A stretch of DNA of 42,412 bases from Nemertoderma westbladi (taxonomy: Eukaryota; Xenacoelomorpha; Nemertodermatida; Nemertodermatidae), in contig JAUCBJ010001017.1 of NCBI GenBank assembly GCA_032718475.1, positions 1-42,412 on the forward strand, in the 5' to 3' direction. A model generated the notes under the pieces. The model was not told the DNA's origin. It did no database searches and saw nothing but the letters and a program-made list of their open reading frames with translations. A program made the position numbers and the translations under genes. Below are positions 10,590-20,760 of the stretch, one piece after another. How positions within the stretch are numbered: the stretch's first letter is position 1; each line of letters opens with the position of its first letter.

Positions 10590-12271
10590 ATGTCACGCAG
10601 CTCAAACTGCAGTGATGACGTATTTTATGATCTCCACAAATGCAATGCCAGTGTTATGTGCCCACCAGAGATCCCGAAACCAGGTTTCGAGATGAAGAAA
10701 AACAGATTTAGAAACCTGGATTTTCCATGGAATAAGGCACCGAAATGGTCGCCGAGCGTATTCAGAAAATACTTTGAGACCATCGTGGAAGATCAGGAGT
10801 GTCAACTGGAGGAAGATCCTCCTTCTACTGATAAGATAAGGCGATCTTCTATTGGTATGTCTTGGTGCCCAACACTTTCTTTCACAATAATTGTTAAATA
10901 TTCACTGAGAATCTATTTTTTACTAGCTACTTTTTTCTAGCTACTGTACTCTCATAATAAAAGTGGTTGTTATGGAACATTCTAGAACTTAAATAAGAAT
11001 ATAAAGAAATATATAATATACATATATAATATACATTTGGTGTTAGCCCTTTTGTTTACTTTAGGGTGCCTGCAACCATTTGTTTTAGATTTGCTTTCTA
11101 TTTTTACTATTTTTTCTCTTTCTTTATAAATTATTCTATGTCGTGGTGGAAAATCGTCACAACAAACATTTAAGTATTTTGATTACATCATTAACTGTAA
11201 TTAATATTCCTATGATCATTTATGATCAATTCGAGCTAAAACCTGGCAGATTGATTAAATGATTAAATGTTAGCGAAATAAAATAAAATTACTATCCGAA
11301 ACTTTCGATAAACAAACAAAATAAAATGATAAAAAAAAGTAAAAATTGGGCACCAAGGCCGACCAGAATTCCGTAAAAAACGGCGTATAATTTTTGGACT
11401 TATTGTATTTGTGTTGGTGGCGATTGCAGCTGGTGTAACAGGGTGGCTTCTGGGAAATCCTAACAAGGAGAATAGATTGGGGATACCAACATCGACAGTC
11501 CCAAATACTACCGGCAATGGAACTACTGGTTGGGAAGGCAACACTGGGAGTACAACTACTGGGAGTACAACTAGTACTGAGTTATCCACCTCCGAGAGTA
11601 CAGCTAGTACTGAGTTATCCACCACCGACACTACTGTCTCTACAACAATCACTTCAACAACAACCTCCATTGAGGATGTCTTTTATCGACGTTTTATCGA
11701 ATGCAATGAGGTAGATTGTGATCCCTACGCTCATTCTAATATGTGCGATAAAGCTATACAATCCGAGACCCAATATACCGTCGATGGAGCTGCTCCCATT
11801 GAGTATCTATCCACCTCAAAAAAGCAACTCAGATGCGACGGAGGCTGGATTATATTCTACAGTCGCATCAACAACGACATTAACGTCTGGTATGAAGGTA
11901 GTCCTAATTACTACGGAGGATTCGGAGATCCCAACGGATCTTACTTCCTTGGAGCGTGGAATATCTATCAGCTGACATACGGGAAGGATTGTTACGGAAA
12001 GGTCGACTTGGGTAACTGGACGAGAATTTACAGCGACTTTACTGTGGGGGGTAGTTATAAGCTAAAGGTAGCAAATTATACCAATCCACGTACTGTTGGG
12101 ACCGCTGCTACCGGTGTATTGGATAATGGAAAATACGATCTAACGGACCTGGATAACAAGAAGTTTAACTTCAGTAATGGATGGTGGAGTGGTGGAACTC
12201 ATCCAAATGAATGGGAACCGCTGAATAAAACATTAGAGATGAAACTTAAATGCAAGCCGAAACGAACCTAA
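10590..12271 (+). CDS. Type II membrane protein with divergent fibrinogen-related domain (two-exon model)
   Basis: Predicted exons are 10590-10854 (donor ATTG|GTATGT) and 11358-12271 (acceptor CCAAG|GC). The phases match and give 392 residues. Exon 1 encodes a Cys-containing cytosolic segment. Exon 2 starts with basic RKKRR followed by a hydrophobic anchor (~99-120), then a Ser/Thr-rich stalk with GSTT/STELST repeats (~130-185), then the domain. FReD signatures are GGW, the GGFGDPNGSYFLGAWNIYQLT-type block, KVDLGNW, YKLKVANYTN, GWW and LEMKLK. The usual C-terminal CHxxxLNG disulfide block is not evident, so it is a divergent member. FReD proteins typically bind glycans or other ligands outside the cell; that role here is inference. 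The acceptor has a weak pyrimidine tract, so the exon junction is less certain than exon 2 itself. AATAAA lies at 12289. A broken paralogue lies at 18861-19382. Confidence 0.7.
10855..11357 (+). other. Predicted intron of FReD gene
   Basis: The stretch begins GTATGT and ends CCAAG, and both flanking exons agree in phase (phase 1). Alternative AGs at 11338-11339 and 11365-11366 are also in phase, so the exact acceptor is uncertain. It contains one TTCTAGAAC motif near 10980. Confidence 0.4.
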
Positions 12272-12288
12272 AGAGTTCAAGTTCCAGA

Positions 12289-12294
12289 AATAAA
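12289..12294 (+). promoter_or_regulatory. Possible polyadenylation signal of FReD gene
   Basis: AATAAA lies 18 bp after the stop codon. The downstream 3' region (GTAACAAACCAATATAATAT, TAAGCAACAATAATAGAA) resembles the sequence after the broken copy near 19410-19460. Confidence 0.4.
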
Positions 12295-12597
12295 CAAACT
12301 GTACCGTAGCCCGTAGCAGTAGGTGTTTCTGTAACAAACCAATATAATATTCTCTAATAGTAAGCAACAATAATAGAAACAGAAATAGTTCGACCAACAT
12401 GTTTTAATAATATCCTCTGAGTTACAATAAACAAATGAACGGCAACGGCATTTTTTACTTTTTTTTTAATTTATCTTAATTAAGTGTTTCATATCGTTTA
12501 TTTCTGTCTTGTATATATACTAATTCGTTTATTGTTTTGGTTAGATTCGGCCCTTTTGTAACCTGTGTTTTTGGACCTTGTTTGCAACTGGTCAAAT

Positions 12598-12642
12598 GTG
12601 CATAGCAACGAATATGCATAGCAACGAATGTGCATAGCAACA
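12598..12642. repeat. Three tandem 16-bp units
   Basis: GTGCATAGCAACGAAT is repeated almost exactly three times (GTGC/ATGC/GTGC variants). Each unit contains AGCAAC, half of an X-box-like site. No function can be inferred. Confidence 0.7.
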
Positions 12643-12904
12643 AGTTAATAATGGTCACAGAAACTTCGAACTAATGCCTGCACCCAATATATTGATAATG
12701 TCGAACAATATACAGTAATTTTCAAAACAATGTTATTGTTATGTTATGTTATGATGCTTGTTGATTGTCCTGATTCCGGAAGCCACTACTACTACTATAA
12801 TTGACCTGCTGCATTGAAGCTGTACATTGAGATGCTATGCATATGCAGGCTTAACAGGCTTAAAAAATAAAATATTTTACCACCACTACGCAATCCACAA
12901 TTGG

Positions 12905-13076
12905 CATGACCAATGCAGCATGCATTAAGAATGTTATGCTGGCTTATCAACAAAATTTCAGCTTTGCTCAAGTGTCAAGAGCGGCTTTGTTCAAGATTGG
13001 GGGGAACTAATGAACACCTGGAATGTTTATTGCACTTGACCTAAATCGGATCAGGTATTCTAGGTCATTGATCAAG
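12905..13076 (-). pseudogene. Short relic related to the retrotransposon fragment at 16807-17206
   Basis: The plus-strand sequence GCTGGCTTATCAACAAAAT and the following AGTGTCAAG...GGGGGAAC...AATGA pattern resemble GCCGGCTTATCGACAAAAT and AGTGTCAAGCTTGGGGGAAC at 16854-17100, with the reading-frame part between deleted. Its right end shares ACTTGACCTAAATCGG and TCAGGTATTCTAGGTCATTG with 17529-17567. Confidence 0.55.
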
Positions 13077-13799
13077 AAAACTTGCCCCCTCCATGCAGCA
13101 TAATGGAGGTGCCACATGTGGCTGCATAGACCCTCTTACTAAGGGCAAATCTGGTCCTGTAACCACGACCCTCTTCGTTCTGGGATAGGGACGCCTTATT
13201 TGTCGTTTTTGTGCAATTCGCGAACTACTCTAAAAAGGCCAGCATTATTTCAAATTATTGAAGAATGTACATATAGACTTATGCCCTCTAGTGTCTGTTT
13301 TGCTACAGAGCTATAATCATGAAATTAGCCAGCTGTTTCTTTATGCATAGAGCCTATGTTATATTTCGGCAAATCAGCACGATTTTCGTTTTACTGGCCT
13401 TGTTCACATATGTAGATGTCGCAATACGGCAAATCCTTCATTCTGACATTCTAAATTTGCCCGAGACCATATACCTATATATGACCTTATATGAGTAGTA
13501 ACAGTCGGCAAATTAACGTGTTTCAGTACTATAAACCGTGATGTTCCATAACCCTCCGTTGTAATTAGTATAAGTCATAACTCTGTGTGGTATTTAGAGC
13601 ACAGCATCTAGAGGAACTGCTGGTATTGCCCTGAAAATAAACATAGTTTTTGGAGATTATATAGTAGAGATCAATCGAATAATACAAAGTAGCCGACCCA
13701 CTCTCGGCCATAGAACTCAGTCTCCCACACACGGTGGGTCATAAGCCGTTCTAGACTGGCTTCTACTGTGGTCATATTTTGTGCGGGCTGTCAGACAAC
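13077..13799. other. Intergenic, no recognisable gene
   Basis: No supported open frame or repeat terminus was seen in this stretch. It lies just outside the right arm of the large inverted repeat. Confidence 0.4.
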
Positions 13800-16620
13800 A
13801 TAATACACGTAAATTAACAGGTTAAACTGTTAAAGGTCTAAAAGCGCGAACAATAATATATTTTTAACCGGTAACACTCTAGCTAAGAACATTATTCCAT
13901 TTTTTATTTTTATTGTTCCACAGGGACAATAAAACCTTACTGTACTGGTCAGGCGGTAAATGTAGGCCAAGCGGTACTCTTCCAGTGGTTCTGTATAGCA
14001 ATATTAATTCGATTGTGACATATTTATATACAGTAGGCTGTTGGGGAGATTTGGGATTGATCACCCCTTATTTCTTTTATGGTTTACATATTTCTGTCAG
14101 CTTTGTTTATCTGCAAGTGTAGTATTGAGCAGGTGTGTAATCCTGCTCAGATTGTAGAAGTAACTCGTAGGCTGAATTGTTGTCTGATTGTTGTTGGGTT
14201 TGAGGTGAATTGCAGTGTTGTGGGTTAATTGTCCATTGAATGCTTGTTAGGAAATGGGGGCTTCCCTGTTGTAAGGTAATTCCTCCTCCACTAAAGAATA
14301 AGTCGTACCACGTAGTCTGGAACGCGTACTAACTAATAATTTCGGAAACTTCATCTAATGTAGTTTATTTTGGATTTAGCAGTAGTCTGTCAGCATTTTG
14401 GCTTGTGTTTTATTTAAATAATCTGTACGGGTAGCGTAATATTTATTATTCAGAGTTTATGCAAGTAATGTACAACATTCATGTCCCTAAGTTTATTCCT
14501 ACAGTAATTGTGCTAGTTGTACATACCGTAATAGTTAAATTAACCCCAGTACTACTTCAGGACTGCTTGGCATAGGTCGACCGGTGATTTCTTTAGCATC
14601 GGATGAATAAGACTAAATACTCTGGTCAATCCGGCAGATGTTGAGTTTCTTTTAGCTGTTCAAGTATATTTAACTGCGAGTTATATGTTGTACAAGTGTT
14701 AGTATCTAATCTAGGGTTTAGAGTACAGCACTTTCCTGAAATGGAATTTAGTGTGTACGCAGTATTTTTGTGTTGTAAAGAGGTTAATACTGTAGGTCCG
14801 TTAGCGTAGGCTATGATAAGTAACTTCTAGGTATAGGACACTCCGGGTACGTTTGTTTATAGTGTAGACTATAAGCCATCAGACGGTGGTATTTCCTTAT
14901 CTAGACAACGCGAATTATTGAATGCTACTTTATTAAATTCAAAATTCCGTAGTAAACCCCCGTAAGAATCAGAAATTCGAAGTTCTGGTTAGTAACAATC
15001 CTGTAAAATTACCCTTAAAATTGTTCGTGTAACTTTTGTTTATTGTTTATTTGGAGATTGTGTAATCTCAACTCGTTGTATATACTTAAGTAATTTAGTA
15101 GTGATAAGTAATTTAGTCAGTAGAAAATATTTGTATTTAGCGTCTAATAACTCTAGGGTATATATATCGTAAATCGTAATATTATCAATTCAATTTAATC
15201 AGATTTATAAGCTCGTAGTCCTGTTATATACCCATTAGGTCATTAGATCATCAGAGGTAAAATGCTTGAAATCCTAAGAGCTTATAGAATACCAGAAATA
15301 ATTGTTGCTGGCATTGGATTGTTATATTGTGATACAGAAGCGCAGGTACTCTCACCAGATGGTGAAACTGAGTTTTTCTCAATCCTGGCTGGTGTACTGC
15401 AAGGTGACACATTAGCACCATTACTATTTGTAATTGTGCTGGATTACGCAATTAGACCGGCCACAAAGGGTGAAGATCTGGGATTCACACTTCAAGAACG
15501 CAGAAGTTGTAGATATCCGGCAACTACAGTCACAGACACCGACTTTGCGGATGACATCGCCCTGCTCTCTAATACGCTAGCAGATGCACAGCTTCTACTA
15601 TATAAAGTGGAGAGGGCTGCTAAGGAGGTTGGATTGCATATAAATGCTACCAAGACCGAATTCACGACCTTCAATGTTGATGGAAACTTGACAACCATTG
15701 ATAATAATCAACTAAGGAAGGTCGACGACTTCCAGTACCTTGGATCATGGATAGAGAGTATCAAAAAGGACATAGAAGTTAGGAAAGCAAAGGCTTGGGT
15801 AGCTCTATCAAAAATGGATACCATCTAGAAATCAGATCTCTCCAGGCACCTGAAGACTAAGTTCTTTCAAGCCACAGTGGAAAGTGTATTTTTATACGGG
15901 GGTGAGACCGGGACACTGACTAAATCACTTGAACAACAAATTGATGGTTGCTACACAAGACTACTAAGGGCAGCCCTAAACATCAACTGGAGACAACAAC
16001 ACATGACAAACGCCGAGCTTTATGGTACAATACCACCTGTATCAACCACCCTCCGTGAATGCAGATTAAGATTTAGTGGGCACTGCTGGCGAAGTAAAGA
16101 CGAGGTCATACCAGATCTACTTTTCTGGCAACCAACTCATGGAAAGCGTAGTCGTGGATGACCAGCCATGACATATATAGATCAACTTGAAAGGGATACT
16201 GAACTTGGGAGAAAAGAAATTGCGACAACTATGGAGAATCGGGAAGCCTGGAAGGATCTCATTTCCACTGTCCAAGTTCGCTCGACCTAGTAGTAGTAGT
16301 AGTAGTCATTATAATGCTGAGCCTATTGCTTAACTTCAGCAATATAGAAAAGGAAATAATTCCTATAATCTGATGTAATCAGTCATCATTTAATTATTGG
16401 TAATACCGGTATCTACAGTAAGCTTATTATAAATTTATATAATTTAGGCTGGACACATACTGACATATACCGGTACTCAGTGATTAATATCGGTCTGCTG
16501 TAATACTGTTATATTTACTATATATAGTGTATACCGGTATTTAATAATTGTTATCTAACTATATCATATAGAGTAGCAATATTTAGTAACTATAGGACTG
16601 ACAGTTGATACTGATTAATA
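13800..16620 (-). repeat. Right arm of large inverted dispersed repeat, interrupted
   Basis: The reverse complement matches 1-2050. TGTTCGCGCTTTCAGACCTT near 2005 corresponds to sequence near 13840. The arm is interrupted by a retrotransposon fragment (15254-16306), after which the match resumes at 16380-16560 (spaced TACCGGTAT boxes matching 70-200). The two copies have clearly diverged, so they are old insertions in opposite orientation rather than a recent palindrome. Confidence 0.75.
15254..16306 (+). pseudogene. 5'-truncated non-LTR reverse transcriptase fragment with (TAG)6 tail
   Basis: One frame runs from 15262 to the stop at 16288. It is broken by TAG at ~15826 and by a TGA near 16159 where an Arg codon is expected. 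It starts just before reverse transcriptase motif GVLQGDTLAPLLF, then has the catalytic FADD block, YLGSWI, and a C-terminal segment with LRFSGHCWRSKDE and LLFWQP. This C-terminal block is shared with the fragment at 16807-17206. N-terminal RT and endonuclease parts are missing. The 3' end is six TAG units at 16288-16305, a simple-repeat tail as in RTE-like elements. The left arm at 1-300 serves as an uninterrupted reference and places the insertion junctions at about these ends. Dead by truncation and nonsense changes. Confidence 0.85.
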
Positions 16621-16739
16621 TTAGACTTACTGTTAACTGTTGTGATAGTAATAGGCATATAGCTGCGATCTTAAATTATGTCTGATCCTAAACATATACA
16701 ATACACCATGTCCCAGAATATAGTGTTATAATTCAGTGA

Positions 16740-17510
16740 CACGGCCCCCCTAATTTTTCTACAAATCTTAATAAGATTGCATGAAATTTGAAACAGAGAT
16801 AGTTTCTGGGATCGGCATGCTGCATTGCAGCTGCATTTTTAAGTATGCTGTGCCGGCTTATCGACAAAATTGCACCGCCATAACTCCCTATCACCCATGA
16901 CATTTGCTAGATCATCCGCATCTTCAAGGCCAGTGTCCTTTAAGATGCGTCTCAAGAAAGTCATGGGCTGTCCACCATGCTTATTCACTCCATGAGGCTG
17001 CCAAAGTACAAGATTATGCACTGGCTGGTCCTCACGGCGAAAGCAATGTCCTGCAAAGCGGAGGCGATTTTGTTCTAGTGTCAAGCTTGGGGGAACCAAT
17101 GAGACACCTCCAATGTTATATAGTGTCTGGTTGGAGATGTGTGCATTGAACTTGACACAATGAACCCGGCGTAGCATTCTTGTGATTCTTGGTGTCCTCA
17201 GCAGTTAGAGATAGTTTCAACTCCCAACCACTGACTGGGTGAGCCAGAATTTCTATTTTTGCTTTCGATCTTTAGCTACAAGAGTTTAAAAAAAGTGTCT
17301 CCGGCAATATTACAACAATCCCACCGCAGTTATTCTTCTACCTTATAGCTGTTTGTTGGTACCAATGGAAAGCTGGCCCTGCAAGGATTCAAAATATGTA
17401 ACACAATTTGAATTTCATTGAAAAATAGCTGAGTTATGGGCGATCAAATATTGCATGGTTTGGCAGCTGCGCGAGGCTATTTTATTCTATTTAATAAATG
17501 CATCATAATC
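16740..17510. repeat. Dispersed repeat (copy A), split by a retrotransposon insertion
   Basis: Outside the inserted 16807-17206 segment it matches 23640-23935: AGATTGCATGAAATTTGAAA, a GGTGA/CCAGAATT block, TGTTTGTTGGTA..AATGGAAA and TTATTTTATTCTATTTAATA occur in the same order. No coding frame was recognised. Confidence 0.7.
16807..17206 (-). pseudogene. Retrotransposon 3' fragment flanked by 12-bp target-site duplication
   Basis: On the minus strand the frame at 17177-16839 encodes the C-terminal tail of a retrotransposon polymerase (112 residues) with LRFAGHCFRREDQ, LVLWQPHG and a final RELWR block. It is related to the fragment at 15254-16306 but is a different copy. It is severely 5'-truncated, with no catalytic domain. 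The insertion is flanked by the direct repeat AGAGATAGTTTC at 16795-16806 and 17207-17218. The related repeat at 23684-23695 has this motif once with no insert. Confidence 0.8.
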
Positions 17511-18705
17511 TGGAATCTGTTTATTGTACTTGACCTAAATCGGGTCAGGTATTCTAGGTCATTGATCATTGTATCATTGATCATTGATCAATTGTATATA
17601 TCAATCGTATTTAATAGATACGGCATTAAATTAGTTATTTAATAAATTAAATTTTAAGAAAGTAGAAATAGTAGTTAGAGACAATTTATGTTTAGTAATA
17701 TTATAATTTGGTAACATTTTTTATTATTTTCTATAAGGAAGGTGCATTTCCTTGGTGCGTATAAGCTATTTAAAAAATTGGTTTCAAAGATTTGTTTATG
17801 TGTTTGAAAGGGAGTGGTGGGTGTGTGGGGGCGGGGGTCGTGTGGTGGGTAACACATTTTTAGCATATTTTTTCCTTTTCTTAAGTTTCACAATAACACC
17901 CAGTCAATATATCATGATGTCTCACTAAACCGTGATGTTATTTGTTGTGTCTCCCCCTCCCCTCTTGTGTTGAGCTGATAAGTAGACAGCAACGATTATG
18001 AAACATTATGTACCCTTTAGACGCTGTGGTAAGGAAGGGGTCACGATTTAGGATTTATAATTGCGATATATTACATATATACACAATTAACAGTAATTCG
18101 ATGACACGCAATGTTTTATTCTTATTTTGTGTTTTGGCTTTTATTTTATTAACATTTAAATTTAGTTTTGAATTGTTCCCCATATGCAAATATAGTTGTT
18201 ATAACAACTAAATTTAATTTGTGTATTAATTAAATACGTATATAGTAAATACGTACTTATGTACTACAACGTTTTATTTATTTCAGTAGGTACAGTACTA
18301 CTACGGTATACATTATTACGATCAACCAATAACAGTCAACTTTGACAATAAGAATAATAATAACTAATATATGTCTACTCAAAAACGTGTTATATATTTC
18401 TTCTTTTTCAATAAATTTGTGCCTATTATTGTTTGTCCTATTATGCTTACTAAAATAAAGTTCAATGCAAACCAATTTATTTTATTAATATATCCAATGA
18501 CATCATTATAAGGGTGATCGGATGAATGGTTGAACACTGATTTTGCCAACCGTTTGTGATTGGCTGTTATCGAATTTGAAGGAGCAATGATGACGTTTCT
18601 GGAATCATCCAGCGAGTTAGTTTCACTTTCTCTTAAGGCAAGAAATTAGTAAAGTTTCTACATTTTAAAAGCAACGAAGTTATAAAATAAATACACCGAA
18701 GGAAA
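17511..18705. other. Intergenic region before broken FReD copy
   Basis: No gene is supported. It contains a G-rich run at 17810-17849 with at least four runs of three or more Gs, capable in principle of a G-quadruplex. Upstream of 18706 there is a GATGACGTTTC element (CRE half site) at ~18590. No other structure was recognised. Confidence 0.4.
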
Positions 18706-18774
18706 ATGAATATTAATACCGAGTTAAATTTTAGCTTCGAAATACCAGAGGTGAAATCCTCCTCTCCATACAAG
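18706..18774 (+). other. Possible orphan first exon of the broken FReD copy
   Basis: An ATG opens 23 codons ending at a good donor context, CAAG|GTAATA. It lies 90 bp upstream of the FReD-coding relic in the same orientation, but it does not clearly match exon 1 of the intact gene. Speculative. Confidence 0.2.
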
Positions 18775-18860
18775 GTAATAATAGATCCCAATAACTGCGC
18801 AGCTATATAATTATTGCGGCATATTGCGGTAGGCCTAACATGTCTATCATGTCTAGGTAG

Positions 18861-19382
18861 GCATATACCGTGACCGTCGGTGGAGCTGCTCCCATTCTGA
18901 TACTATATACCGACGGCAGTCAACTAAGATGCGATGGAGGTTGGCTCATATTTTATAGACGCATCGCCAACAGTAAGATGGACTTTTGGAGTGATAAAAC
19001 TGAAGAACAATACGGAAGGGGATTCTGAGACCCCAAGGGATCTTACTTTCTAGGCGCTATTAATATCTACCAGCTGACACTCGAGAACTACTGTTTCCTG
19101 AAGGTCGACTTCGGTAATTCGACGATAACCTACGACAACTTTGCTGTGGCATGGGATAATCCTTATAGGCTAAAGATGTCAAATTATACCCATTCACGTA
19201 CTACTACCGGAGTATTTGCTGGAGGAACCTACGATCTCTCGAGCCTGAATAACATGGAGTTTAAGGGGAAATGGTGGACTACCGGTGGAAATCCTAAAGG
19301 GAAATGGTGGGCTGGATGGAAACCTGTGAAAGATATATTAGATATGAAACTGAAATGTGTAAAGAAACAAACTATACTGTAG
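18861..19382 (+). pseudogene. Broken second fibrinogen-related-domain copy
   Basis: The frame continues from 18861 to the stop ending at 19382 with a single in-frame TGA at 19026-19028. That TGA sits exactly where the intact paralogue at 10590-12271 has a Gly codon in GGFGDP. Recognisable blocks are GGAAPI, RCDGGWLIFYRRI, DPKGSYFLGAINIYQLT, KVDFGNS, YRLKMSNYTHSRT, WWTTGG and LDMKLKC. The membrane anchor and Ser/Thr stalk of the paralogue are missing upstream. The 3' flank also resembles that of the intact gene, supporting segmental duplication. The frame is otherwise well kept, so loss is recent, or a short downstream product (from 19146) persists. The latter is unlikely. Confidence 0.75.
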
Positions 19383-19519
19383 GCCGTAGTATTAGAAAAC
19401 GTATTGGGTTTGTGTAACAATCCAAATTAATATACAACAAAACCTGTAATAATAAGCAACAGTAAAAGAACCGGTCAACCGGTTCACAACCTTATTTTGC
19501 CTACTGAATATTATGCCCT

Positions 19520-19543
19520 CCCCCCCCCCCCCCCCCCCCCCCC
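19520..19543 (+). repeat. Poly-C tract, 24 C
   Basis: An uninterrupted run of 24 cytosines. A second run of 19 C lies at 23621-23639. Length in the assembly may be unreliable. Confidence 0.9.
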
Positions 19544-19904
19544 ACTCCTCCCTAAAATTCCGCTAGTGTATTATGACCCCTGGGACGAAATACGCAAGCA
19601 AAATAGTCCTAGAGAGGCGGATTTTCTCTAACCAAAACAATAAACAATATTGTTACCAATTGAGGAAAAGAACACAAACAGCAGAGCAGCGGGGAAGTAA
19701 AGATATAGGGGACCAATACTGCGAGCAACGGACAATATCTGCTAACCCTCTGATAATTATAGTAGGCCTATACAAGCGGCTCTATTGAAATAATAGTTAA
19801 CAAGAAGTATAAGTTTTTTTCAGAATCATATTCTCAATAATTTTAGAAAAGATCGTATTTTGTTTATTTGTATGGAATTAATTTCGCACTATCAAATCGC
19901 CAGG

Positions 19905-20503
19905 GCGACATATTTTCTAACTTTACATCGCAGTGCGACATATTTTCTAACTTTACATCGCAGTGCGACATATTTTCTAACTTTACATCGCAGTGCGACA
20001 TATTTTCTAACTTTACATCACAGTGCGACATATTTTCTAACTTTACATCGCAGTGCGACATATTTTCTAACTTTACATCGCAGTGCGACATATTTTCTAA
20101 ATTTACATTGCAGTGCGACATATTTTCTAACTTTACATCGCAGTGCGACATATTTTCTAACTTTACATCGCAGTGCGACATATTTTCTAAATTTACATCG
20201 CAGTGCGACATATTTTCTAACTTTACATCGCAGTGCGACATATTTTCTAACTTTACATCGCAGTGCGACATTTTTCTAACTTTACATCGCAGTGCGACAT
20301 ATTTTCTACATTTACATCGCAGTGCGACATATTTTCTAACTTTACATCGCAGTTCGACATATTTTCTAACTTTACATCGCAGTGCGACATATTTTCTAAC
20401 TTTACATCGCAGTGCGACATATTTTCTAACTTTACATCGCAGTGCGACATATTTTCTAACTTTACATCGCAGTGCGACATATTTTCTAACTTTACATCGC
20501 AGT
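19905..20503 (+). repeat. 30-bp minisatellite, 20 units
   Basis: The unit starts GCGACATATTTTC and ends TACATCGCAGT. There are twenty units, nearly identical, one with a 1-bp deletion (~20265). Unit junctions read TCGCAGTGCGA, a palindrome. Because 30 is divisible by three, long open frames appear on both strands; they are artefacts of the repeat. The flanking sequence to ~20690 is shared with 32639-32852, where only one unit is present. Confidence 0.97.
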
Positions 20504-20690
20504 GCGACATTACTTCTCAGTATGTCCCTGTCCCTACGACATACATTCTATGTATTTCCAGTATCCAGTATGTCACCACGTCATTATTTGGTTGTTCTAG
20601 AAAGTTTAAGTGCATAACTACAAATAATTCCCCACAAATAAATAAAATTAGATTCGCCATTGTTCATAATTAGCACTTTATAGCTTTTGT
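20504..20690 (+). repeat. Right flank of the minisatellite, shared with 32677-32852
   Basis: Matches by eye include TGTATTTCCAGTATCCAGTA, CGTCATTATT, TTGTTCTAGAAAGTT and AAATAAATAAAATTAGATTC, all in the same order. This is a dispersed repeat body carrying the 30-bp unit at its left end. Confidence 0.85.
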
Positions 20691-20731
20691 TACATTATGT
20701 AAACTTAACAGCGTTCTGGTGAATTACTCCT

Positions 20732-20760
20732 AACGCTGCAAAGTACTACTTTGCAGCGTT
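20732..20760. repeat. Perfect 14-bp-arm palindrome
   Basis: AACGCTGCAAAGTA, one base, then TACTTTGCAGCGTT. Part of the arm (GCTGCAAAGTACT) recurs near 20780. It may be a terminus of a small inverted-repeat element. Confidence 0.85.

Noticed and set aside
17810-17849. G-quadruplex as a regulatory element
   Set aside because: G-run spacing permits a quadruplex, but it is not near a gene start; noted only within the intergenic entry.
19026-19028. TGA as a selenocysteine codon in the second FReD copy
   Set aside because: The position is Gly in the paralogue, FReD proteins are not selenoproteins, and the upstream anchor is missing.
19905-20503. CRISPR-like array
   Set aside because: Repeats are directly abutting with no spacers, and the genome is animal.
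19860-20673. Several open frames in both strands over the 30-bp array
   Set aside because: Pure periodicity artefact of a 30-bp tandem repeat.
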